64,000 bases of DNA from CBDFKJ01 sp965248805. GTDB lineage: Bacteria; Pseudomonadota; Alphaproteobacteria; UBA6615. Within the stretch, counting starts at the first letter, position 1; each line of letters opens with the position of its first letter. The notes under the pieces were generated by a model that was not told the origin of the DNA, did not search any database, and was given only the letters and a program-made list of their open reading frames with translations. The position numbers and the translations under genes are program-made. The stretch covers positions 1 through 64,000 of the forward strand of contig CBDFKJ010000009.1 of the NCBI GenBank assembly GCA_965248805.1, read 5' to 3'. This document shows, in pieces, positions 34,458 to 41,726 of the stretch.

Positions 34458-35012
34458 TCACCGCCGGCATGCCGCGATCCTCCATGACTGGAGCGGCCGC
34501 GTCCAGCCTTTGGCGAGCCCCGGCCGGAGGGCGTGTGGGGTCAGCGAATAAGCTGCAGGGTTAGGGCTTTGCGCTTGGCGGTCGATGATGAACATGTTCT
34601 CGCGTTCGAGGACGCCGTAAACGGCCCAGCCCTTGGCACCGCCGAAGCTTTCCAGGCGGCCGGGCGAGCGCTTGTCCAACACCGCGACGATGCCGCAATC
34701 GACGAACCGTTGTGCCTCGCCGGTATAATAGCCGGTGATCACCGAGCCGTTATCGGTCGTTTCATGGCCGAGCACGGTAAACTCCCCGGCACTCAGACCG
34801 GCGATGGCCCGGCTGAGGACGGACGGCGGCGATCCGAATACTGTTTCGACCACGCGCCCGCTGCGCTCGAATTTCGGCGGCGAGTAATCCAACGCGCCGA
34901 ACACTTCGCCCGGCGTTTCGGCCGCCCAGACGACGTTGATAGCCAACAGCGCGAACACGGCCACGGCACGCGCCGCCACACGGTGGGCGGAATGAAAATC
35001 AGTGTGCATCAT
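34458..35012 (-). CDS. Small secreted hypothetical protein
   Basis: A 184-residue protein with a signal peptide (RVAARAVAVFALLAINVVWA, cleavage near AAE). The mature part has ALDYSPPKFERSGRVVETVF, FTVLGHETTDNGSVITGYYT and RFVDCGIVAVLDKR, a compact globular pattern I cannot name. The start at 35012 is supported by GGAGG nine bases upstream and lies inside the 3' end of the LuxR-type regulator gene (14-bp overlap). This suggests translational coupling and a joint function. It precedes kynA by 31 bp on the same strand. Confidence 0.68.
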   Translation of the reverse strand: MMHTDFHSAHRVAARAVAVFALLAINVVWAAETPGEVFGALDYSPPKFERSGRVVETVFGSPPSVLSRAIAGLSAGEFTVLGHETTDNGSVITGYYTGEAQRFVDCGIVAVLDKRSPGRLESFGGAKGWAVYGVLERENMFIIDRQAQSPNPAAYSLTPHALRPGLAKGWTRPLQSWRIAACRR

Positions 35013-36225
35013 GCCACGTTTCCTCCGGCCGGCTGACGCGCTGCGTGGGGTCGATCCGCTCGCTGCCGGTGGACGCCGAAGGGGGCGTCTCGCCGGCGGC
35101 GTTAGCGAGCTGGACCGTGACATCCCAGATGAGCCGGACAAGTTGCGCCTGTCGTGTCGCCCCCGTCTTGCCGAATATGCGCTTCAGATGGGTGCGCGCG
35201 GTGCCGACCGATATTCCTAGCGATTGTGCGGCATCGGCGACGGATATTCCATGGCCAATGTGCGCCGCCACCCGTCCTTCGGCCGGCGTCAGGCCATAGA
35301 GACGCCGCAGCGCGGCGATGCTCGGTGCCAGACGAGGCGCCGGATCGTTGATGACCACGACCGAGGTCGCGTTCCTATCGATGGCGGCGAGCCGCATTGT
35401 CGTCCGCGCGATCATCGCCTCGAGCGGCGGTCGCTCACCGGATCGCGGCAGCGACAATGTCTGCGCGGCGCGGCCGGCATTGGCGCGATGGCCGGCCAGA
35501 ATCGCGTGCAGCGCAGTCGTCAGTTCCGGATCGGCCGCACACAATATGCTGCTGTTGTCGATGATTCCATCATTTAGCCGCATCAACGAACGCGCCGCGG
35601 CGTTGGCGGCCAGTATGCGACCTCCAGCTGCGACCACGACAATGCCTTGTGGCAATAGATCGAGTGCCTGCAGGGTGGCGGCATATTCGGCCGCCATTGT
35701 CTCGAGGCTGTCCAGCGACTCGAGCACCGAACGCATGCCAATTCCAGCCGCGGCGAGAAGGTCCCTTTCTCCGCCCGAGTAGGGCGCCATGGGGTCGCGG
35801 CGGCCGGAGATTAGGCAATGGGCGCGGCCTCCACCTTGCCAAATCACCAGGTACGCCCAGTGGAGCAATCCCTCGGCCTGAAGACCGTTGCGCAGATGAT
35901 CATCGAAGGCGCCACTTTGGCCGCTTACATTGGCCGTTGTGTCCGGGGCTATCGGCAGCGATCCGATCGCATCGCGAAAGTCGCCGGCGAGTGGGCCATC
36001 CTGGACAAAGGCGTTGGCAAAGATGTTGCTGAACCCGGTTGTGCACACAAGCCGTGCGGCATTCTGACGGCGGTCGAAACGGATAATCGCACCGGCGTCA
36101 CTTTTTAGTAGCGCCGTCAGGCGGCACAGTTGTTGCTGCCACGGCTGTGGCCCCGCAGGTGCCGCCGCGGTGCCATCGGCGATCGCGTCGCCGCCATACT
36201 GTTGGGATTTCCTGCCGTCCACCAC
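34999..36225 (-). CDS. LuxR-type helix-turn-helix transcriptional regulator with N-terminal sensor
   Basis: A 408-residue regulator. The C-terminal LuxR/GerE helix-turn-helix is plain: YGLTPAEGRVAAHIGHGISV, AAQSLGISVGTARTHLKRIF and GKTGATRQAQLVRLI. The N-terminal ~190 residues look like a GAF-type sensor, followed by a PAS-like stretch (LLPQGIVVVAAGGRILAANA). No phosphoacceptor receiver domain is seen. The GTG at 36225 has AAGGAGG four bases upstream; the next GTG (36222, spacing seven) is equally plausible. Its end overlaps the secreted-protein gene, and kynA follows, so it may control this small cluster. Confidence 0.85.
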   Translation of the reverse strand: MVDGRKSQQYGGDAIADGTAAAPAGPQPWQQQLCRLTALLKSDAGAIIRFDRRQNAARLVCTTGFSNIFANAFVQDGPLAGDFRDAIGSLPIAPDTTANVSGQSGAFDDHLRNGLQAEGLLHWAYLVIWQGGGRAHCLISGRRDPMAPYSGGERDLLAAAGIGMRSVLESLDSLETMAAEYAATLQALDLLPQGIVVVAAGGRILAANAAARSLMRLNDGIIDNSSILCAADPELTTALHAILAGHRANAGRAAQTLSLPRSGERPPLEAMIARTTMRLAAIDRNATSVVVINDPAPRLAPSIAALRRLYGLTPAEGRVAAHIGHGISVADAAQSLGISVGTARTHLKRIFGKTGATRQAQLVRLIWDVTVQLANAAGETPPSASTGSERIDPTQRVSRPEETWHDAH

Positions 36226-36680
36226 GTCACCTCCTTGACAACGGCCGTGCCATGCTTGGCCTCGCATCATCGCTGCAGAGAGGCCGAGCCGATGCCACGA
36301 TGCCTTCGATCCCCGTCCGTAGACGAAGAATGCCGATCGTCAGTGGGTAACTAGGTGTTCTTCCTTATCGCCAAGTGCTTATGCTCCTCCCGATAGTTGG
36401 TGTACGCCTCCACGCTCGCTTATTTCTCTGATTTGCATCAAATTATTGCGCTGTTGTTAGGGCAGTACACCAAAATTAAGAAGTTAGCTATCGATATCAG
36501 GACTTCCGCTGGCCGACAAGACAACGCGGCAATTCCCGCGACCTGGTCTTGTGCATAACATTTTTCGGCTCGCGCATGGAGTCGGCCGCCCGCCCGCCTC
36601 GCATCGCCGGGCAGGCAAAATTAGCGGGCGACGGGCGCCCCCGATTGCGGCACTTTGGAGTCGCAGCTCGAGGGTGCCCC
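36226..36680. other. Intergenic region between the divergent LuxR-type and vWA genes
   Basis: About 450 bp without a convincing gene. It includes a visibly AT-richer part (about 36345-36500) that probably holds promoters for one or both divergent genes. An open frame continues upstream of the vWA gene to 36549, but its first 44 codons are Arg/Pro-rich and unlike a signal peptide. No terminator, repeat or RNA gene was recognised. Confidence 0.5.
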
Positions 36681-37508
36681 GTGAACATTGGGCAGTATGT
36701 CGGTGAGTTGGGTCTGGCGCTTGCGATGGTGGTGCAACCCCTTGCCGTCCAGGACGTTCCGGTCGATTTGGAGTTGGTGCTGGCGGTCGATGTGTCCCAG
36801 AGCGTCGATGGCTATGAAGGCCAGCTGCAGCGTATGGGCTATGTCCGCGCCTTATCCGATGAGCGCGTCATAGATGTGATCCTGAGCGCCCCGTTCGGGC
36901 GCGTTGCGGTGACCTTTCTGGAGTGGGCGGGACCGGGGCTGTGGCGTCCGGTTGCGGACTGGCACATTATCGACAGTGCCGGCGCGGCGCGCGAATTCGC
37001 CGAAATTCTGGCCCGGGTACCGGTCGCGCGTGGTCAGGGAACCTCGATCACCAGCGTGATCCATCACGCCATGGGCCTGTTCGATGACAATGGCGCCGAG
37101 GGCGTGCGACGGGTCATCGATATCTCCGGTGACGGCCCCAACAACCGTGGCGGCATCGTCTCGGATGCCCGCGACGCGGCCGTGGCCGCTGGAATCACGG
37201 TCAATGGGGTTGCCATCAACAATTTCGATGGCAGCGCGTTCACGCTGCCGGATCTGGATGTCTACTATTACGAGTGTGTCATCGGCGGCCCCGGCGCCTT
37301 CGTATTGGCGGCCGACGGGTTCGAGTCCTTCGCCGATGCCATTCGCCGCAAACTCATCCTCGAAATCGCCGGCCGGATCCCGGCGGTTATTCTCGCTGGA
37401 GCCGAGCAATCACGGCTGGCCCAGGCCGAGGGTGGGCCAAAATATGCGCCGGCCTGCGACATCGGCGAGCAGATGCGCTTCTTCAACAATCCGCGGGCGT
37501 TGCCGTAG
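36681..37508 (+). CDS. DUF1194 von Willebrand factor A-like secreted protein
   Basis: A 275-residue protein of the DUF1194 family. From GTG 36681 a signal peptide is read (IGQYVGELGLALAMVVQPLA, cleavage near AVQ), then the vWA fold: ELVLAVDVSQSVDGYEGQLQ with the metal-binding MIDAS DxSxS, and RRVIDISGDGPNNRGGIVSD with the later MIDAS residues. ADGFESFADAIRRKLILEIA precedes the C-terminus. The family is secreted or periplasmic, with unknown ligand. Starting at 36681 rather than 36549 is preferred because the signal peptide then lies at the N-terminus. Confidence 0.85.
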   Translation: MNIGQYVGELGLALAMVVQPLAVQDVPVDLELVLAVDVSQSVDGYEGQLQRMGYVRALSDERVIDVILSAPFGRVAVTFLEWAGPGLWRPVADWHIIDSAGAAREFAEILARVPVARGQGTSITSVIHHAMGLFDDNGAEGVRRVIDISGDGPNNRGGIVSDARDAAVAAGITVNGVAINNFDGSAFTLPDLDVYYYECVIGGPGAFVLAADGFESFADAIRRKLILEIAGRIPAVILAGAEQSRLAQAEGGPKYAPACDIGEQMRFFNNPRALP

Positions 37509-37517
37509 GGCGCCGGA

Positions 37518-38270
37518 TCAATCCGCCCACATCGCTTGGTTCAGGGCGGCCAGGGAAGTGCGTTGGGTGCCGCTTCCGTCGAAATTGCCGGGTGCGAGCC
37601 AGCGTTCGAAATTCGTCCGCACCGCCGGCCACTCGCTATCGATGAGGGCGTACCACGCCGTATCGCGGTTCCGGCCCTTGATGATCATGTGATTCAGGAA
37701 CATGCCTTCGTGGCGGAATCCGAGCCGGAGCGCGGCGCGACACGAGAGTATGTTGCGAACGTCGCACTTCCACTCCAGCCGGCGGTACCCGAGGCTGTCG
37801 AAGGCGTTGCGCATCATGAGAAACAGCGTTTCGGTGGCGGCCGCGGTCCTTTGCAGCGACGGTGCCAGCCAGATGTTGCCGATCTCCATAACGGCTGAAG
37901 CGGGGCGAATGGCCAAATAGCTGGCCATGCCGGCCGGCCGGCTGGTGGAGCCGTCACGGACCGCAAGGAAAATTGGGTCCGGCGATCCCGCGCAAGCGCG
38001 CAGCCAGGCGGCCATCGCCGGCGCGTCGTCGAAGGGACCATAGGCCATATAGTCCCACAGGGCGCCGTCGGCGGCGCCGTGCGAGGCGGCGTACAATTCC
38101 GCGCCATGCAGATCGGCGTCGATCGGTTCGAGCTTGACTCGATGCCCGACCAGCGGACTGCGGTCCGGCGGGGCGGCTCTTTGGGCGGTCGGAACGCTAT
38201 CGCCGGCGGCTCGGCGATGGCGCCGGCTGGCCGCGTCAAGGCGATCCAGAGTCGCCTCGGAGCTGTCCAC
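37518..38270 (-). CDS. GNAT family N-acetyltransferase, RimJ/RimL-like
   Basis: A 250-residue acetyltransferase of the RimJ/RimL type. The GNAT core is visible: VKLEPIDADLHGAELYAASH at the first strand, MEIGNIWLAPSLQRTAAATE with the acetyl-CoA loop, and YRRLEWKCDVRNILSCRAAL followed by RLGFRHEGMFLNHMIIKGRN. This spacing is typical of enzymes acetylating amino groups of small molecules or protein N-termini. The start is uncertain: GTG at 38270 gives a charged N-terminal extension and overlaps the end of the TlpA-like gene by 35 bp. The frame stays open further upstream. Confidence 0.85.
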   Translation of the reverse strand: MDSSEATLDRLDAASRRHRRAAGDSVPTAQRAAPPDRSPLVGHRVKLEPIDADLHGAELYAASHGAADGALWDYMAYGPFDDAPAMAAWLRACAGSPDPIFLAVRDGSTSRPAGMASYLAIRPASAVMEIGNIWLAPSLQRTAAATETLFLMMRNAFDSLGYRRLEWKCDVRNILSCRAALRLGFRHEGMFLNHMIIKGRNRDTAWYALIDSEWPAVRTNFERWLAPGNFDGSGTQRTSLAALNQAMWAD

Positions 38271-38853
38271 GGTGACTACGCGCCGCCAGCGGACCCTCGA
38301 TGTGGTATCGAACCAGGGCCATCGCCTCGCGCGCGTCCCACTCGGCCGGGCCCTCCAGACGGCCGATCTCGGTGCCGTCGGGCGCCAGCAGGATCGTGGT
38401 CGGCAGGCCACGGCCGCCCAGGTCGCGCCACAACCGCATCTTCGGGTCGAGGTAGCTCGACAGGCCGGCGAGCCCCATTTCGTCGAGGAACGGCGCGACG
38501 TGCGCGGCCCCCAGCCGATCCAGGCTGATCAGCATCACGGCGAACTCGTCGCCGCCGAGTTCCGCCTGTAGCCGATCGAGCGCCGGCATCTCGCGCTTGC
38601 AGGGCCCGCACCAGGTCGCCCAAAAGTTGATCGCCAGCACTTTGCCTTGGAAATCGGCCAGCGTGTGCGTCGCGCCGTCCAGGCCGGTGAATTCGGTCAG
38701 GGGCGCTGGTCCGGGCGCCTCGGCCACGGTAAAGTTGCTGATGGTGCCGGAAAGCGACGGTGGCTGATCTGTTCGCTGTGTCAGCTCCTGCGCGGTCGCG
38801 GCAAGGATGAACCCGATCGCCGCCCCGGTCAAAATGAGTAGTAAGCGCTTCAT
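38236..38853 (-). CDS. TlpA-like periplasmic thiol-disulfide oxidoreductase
   Basis: A 205-residue membrane-anchored thioredoxin-fold protein. The N-terminal anchor is LLLILTGAAIGFILAATAQ; the thioredoxin domain has INFWATWCGPCKREMPALDR with the redox WCGPC motif and the cis-Pro region GGRGLPTTILLAPDG. Such proteins reduce disulfides in the periplasm, for example in cytochrome c or oxidase maturation. The start codon is only 25 bp from the divergent argH start, so the two promoters must overlap the coding regions. The GNAT gene overlaps its 3' end. Confidence 0.92.
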   Translation of the reverse strand: MKRLLLILTGAAIGFILAATAQELTQRTDQPPSLSGTISNFTVAEAPGPAPLTEFTGLDGATHTLADFQGKVLAINFWATWCGPCKREMPALDRLQAELGGDEFAVMLISLDRLGAAHVAPFLDEMGLAGLSSYLDPKMRLWRDLGGRGLPTTILLAPDGTEIGRLEGPAEWDAREAMALVRYHIEGPLAARSHRGQLRGDSGSP

Positions 38854-38878
38854 CGACAGTTCGGACCCTCACACCCTC

Positions 38879-40291
38879 ATGGCTACTCAAGACGACCCCA
38901 CCGGATCCGACGCACCACACACCACGTGGGGCGGTCGTTTTGCCGCCGGCCCCGCGGCGATCATGGAGCAGATCAACGCCTCGGTCACCTTCGACCGCCG
39001 ACTTTATAGCCAGGACATCGCAGCGAGCAAGGCTCATGCTGCTATGTTGGCGGCCCAGGGAATTATTTCCAGCGACGATGAATCCGCCATAACGCAGGGG
39101 TTGGACAAAATCTTGCTCGAAATTGATGCGGGCACTTTTCGTTATTCGACGGCGTTGGAAGACATCCATATGAATGTCGAATCACGACTCGGCGAATTGG
39201 CCGGCGAGGCTGCGGGCCGACTGCACACCGCGCGCTCGCGCAATGACCAGGTAGCCACCGATCTGCGCCTGTGGGTGCGGGAGGCGATCGACGGCCTCGA
39301 CGACCAGTTGCGCGAACTGCAGGCCGCTCTCCTCGACCGGGCCGAGCGGCACGCCGCGACTATCATGCCGGGCTACACGCATCTGCAGCCGGCGCAGCCG
39401 GTCACGTTCGGCCATCACTTGTTGGCCTACGTGGAGATGGTCGGCCGCGATCGGGGACGCTTCGCCGATGCACGCTCACGTCTGAACGAGTCACCGCTCG
39501 GAGCCGCAGCGCTGGCGGGCACCTCGTTTCCGATCGACCGAGACGCCACGGCGCGCTCATTGGGGTTCGACCGGCCGATGGCCAACGCAATGGATGCCGT
39601 CGCCGACCGCGATTTCGTCGTCGAGTTCTTGTCGGCCTGCGCACTCACGGCGGTTCACCTGTCGCGGCTCGCCGAAGAGATTGTGCTGTGGTGCAGTCCG
39701 GGCTTCGGCTTCGTCGTGCTGAGCGACGCCCTGACAACCGGCAGTTCCATCATGCCGCAGAAGCGCAACCCGGACGCGGCAGAATTGGTGCGGGCCAAGA
39801 GCGGGCGTGTGATCGGCGCGCTCACGGCCGTGTTGATTGTCCTGAAGGGCCTGCCGCTGGCCTATGGCAAGGACCTGCAGGAGGACAAGGAGCCGCTGTT
39901 CGACGCCTTCGACAGCTTGTCGCTGTGCGTGGCGGCAATGGCCGGGATGGTGCGCGACATGCAGGCGTGCTCCGATGCCATGCGCGCCGCAGCCGAGGCG
40001 GGCTTTTCGACCGCAACGGATTTGGCTGATTGGCTGGTCCGGACGCTGAATATGCCGTTTCGCCAGGCGCATCGCGTGACCGGACAGTTGGTGGCCGCGG
40101 CCGAAGCGGCCGACTGCGCGCTCGCGGAATTGTCATTGGCGCAAATGCAACGGATCGAACCGCGAATTTCCGTGGAAGTTTATGATATTCTTACCGTCGA
40201 GGCGGCTGTGAACAGCCGGGGGAGCTTCGGTGGCACCGCGCCCGAGCGCGTGCGCGAGTCCGTAGCCAGAGCCAAGGAGAGGTACCTGTGA
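38879..40291 (+). CDS. argH: Argininosuccinate lyase
   Basis: A 470-residue cytoplasmic enzyme splitting argininosuccinate into arginine and fumarate. It carries TTWGGRFAAGPAAIMEQINA at the start, AGRLHTARSRNDQVATDLRL, PGYTHLQPAQPVTFGHHLLA and the fumarase-superfamily signature GSSIMPQKRNPDAAELVR with the catalytic Ser. Length is standard. Start ATG at 38879 fits the family. It overlaps lptM by 4 bp, and the order argH-lptM-lysA is common in proteobacteria. Confidence 0.97.
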   Translation: MATQDDPTGSDAPHTTWGGRFAAGPAAIMEQINASVTFDRRLYSQDIAASKAHAAMLAAQGIISSDDESAITQGLDKILLEIDAGTFRYSTALEDIHMNVESRLGELAGEAAGRLHTARSRNDQVATDLRLWVREAIDGLDDQLRELQAALLDRAERHAATIMPGYTHLQPAQPVTFGHHLLAYVEMVGRDRGRFADARSRLNESPLGAAALAGTSFPIDRDATARSLGFDRPMANAMDAVADRDFVVEFLSACALTAVHLSRLAEEIVLWCSPGFGFVVLSDALTTGSSIMPQKRNPDAAELVRAKSGRVIGALTAVLIVLKGLPLAYGKDLQEDKEPLFDAFDSLSLCVAAMAGMVRDMQACSDAMRAAAEAGFSTATDLADWLVRTLNMPFRQAHRVTGQLVAAAEAADCALAELSLAQMQRIEPRISVEVYDILTVEAAVNSRGSFGGTAPERVRESVARAKERYL

Positions 40292-40440
40292 GCATCCGGC
40301 CGGGACTTGCGCGATCGATGTTGCTGGCGGTTTTGGCCTGCGCGCTGGCGGTGCCGCTGAGCGCGTGCGGCAAGAAGGGTACGCTTGAGCCGCCGGAGGA
40401 TGAAGTGATCACCTACCCGCGCACCTATCCGGTTCGATGA
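40288..40440 (+). CDS. lptM: Small lipoprotein LptM (YifL-like)
   Basis: A 50-residue lipoprotein easily missed by size. A hydrophobic signal (MLLAVLACALAVPLSAC) ends in the lipobox LSAC, with Cys at residue 30, followed by GKKGTLEPPEDE. LptM/YifL proteins all start their mature part with C-G-x-K-G. In E. coli LptM helps oxidative maturation of the LPS transporter LptD. The GTG start at 40288 overlaps the argH stop and has AGGAGAGG upstream. The TGA at 40438-40440 overlaps the lysA start. The position between argH and lysA supports the assignment. Confidence 0.85.
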   Translation: MSIRPGLARSMLLAVLACALAVPLSACGKKGTLEPPEDEVITYPRTYPVR

Positions 40441-41726
40441 ACCACTTTCACTACCGCGATGGCGTGTTGCGCGCGGAGGACGTCGCGCTCCCCGATATCG
40501 CCGATGATGTCGGCACACCGGTCTATGTCTATTCGACCGCTACATTGACGCGTCATTACGACGTATTCGACGCCGCGCTCCACGGACTGGCGGTCACGAT
40601 CTGCTACGCCCTGAAGGCCAATGGCAATCTTGCCGTGGTTCGCACCCTGGCCGAACGCGGCGCCGGCGCGGACATCGTCTCCGAAGGTGAGTTGCGCCGC
40701 GCGCTCGCCGCCGGCGTGCCGCCCAACCGCATCGTGTTCTCCGGGGTCGGCAAGACCACCGACGAGATGGCGTATGCGCTGAAGGTCGGCATTCTGCAGT
40801 TCAACGTTGAAACGGAGCCCGAGTTGGCGGCGCTTTCGCAAGTGGCCGCCGGCATGGGCCGTGAAGCGGCGGTGGCGTTGCGCGTCAATCCAGACATCGA
40901 TGCGGGCAGCCATACGAAAATCAGCACCGGACGCAGCACTGACAAGTTCGGGATACCGTTGGGCCGGGTGTCCCAAGTCTACGCCGACGCTGCCAGGCTG
41001 CCGGGCCTGCGGCCGGTGGGGTTGGCGGTCCATATCGGCTCGCAGCTGACCGATCTCGATCCCTTCCGCCAGGCATTCGGCGTGGTGGCGGACATGATCA
41101 GGCAACTGCGCGCCGACGGTCACAAGGTCCGCCGGCTCGATCTTGGCGGCGGTCTTGGCATCCCCTACCGCGACGAGGCGCCGCCGCTGCCGGCGGGCTA
41201 TGGCGAGTTGGTGCGCGAAATCGTTCAGCCGCTGGATTGCGAACTCATCGTCGAACCCGGTCGGCTGCTGGTCGGCAATGCCGGTGTGCTGTTGACCCGC
41301 GTGCTGTATGTGAAGGAGGCTGAAAGCCGGCGCTTCGTCATCGTCGACGGAGCGATGAACGACCTGATACGGCCGATGCTCTATGGCGCTTGGCACGCCA
41401 TACGCCCGGTACGGCAGGCGCGGAGCGATGCCCCATTGAGCCCGGCGGATGTGGTCGGGCCGGTGTGCGAAAGCGGTGACACATTTGCCGTCGATCGCCC
41501 GCTACCGCCTTTGAGTAGCGGAGATTTACTGGTCATTGACAGTGTCGGAGCCTATGGTTCCGTAATGGCCTCGACCTACAATTCAAGGCTATTGGTGGCT
41601 GAGGTGCTGGTGCGTGGGCGCGATCATGCCGTTATCCGGCCACGCATGAGCCACGAGGCATTACTGGCGCAGGATCGCCAGCCGCCATGGCTGCGCGGGT
41701 CCGACGCCGAGCGAGGTGCAGCATGA
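40437..41726 (+). CDS. lysA: Diaminopimelate decarboxylase
   Basis: A 429-residue PLP-dependent enzyme making L-lysine from meso-diaminopimelate. Evidence: ICYALKANGNLAVVRTLAER with the PLP-binding Lys, GAGADIVSEGELRRALAAGV, HIGSQLTDLDPFRQAFGVVA, VRRLDLGGGLGIPY with the phosphate-binding glycines, and VGPVCESGDTFA with the active-site Cys near the C-terminus. Length is typical. ATGA overlaps tie it to lptM upstream and to the TIGR02302 gene downstream. Confidence 0.97.
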   Translation: MNHFHYRDGVLRAEDVALPDIADDVGTPVYVYSTATLTRHYDVFDAALHGLAVTICYALKANGNLAVVRTLAERGAGADIVSEGELRRALAAGVPPNRIVFSGVGKTTDEMAYALKVGILQFNVETEPELAALSQVAAGMGREAAVALRVNPDIDAGSHTKISTGRSTDKFGIPLGRVSQVYADAARLPGLRPVGLAVHIGSQLTDLDPFRQAFGVVADMIRQLRADGHKVRRLDLGGGLGIPYRDEAPPLPAGYGELVREIVQPLDCELIVEPGRLLVGNAGVLLTRVLYVKEAESRRFVIVDGAMNDLIRPMLYGAWHAIRPVRQARSDAPLSPADVVGPVCESGDTFAVDRPLPPLSSGDLLVIDSVGAYGSVMASTYNSRLLVAEVLVRGRDHAVIRPRMSHEALLAQDRQPPWLRGSDAERGAA

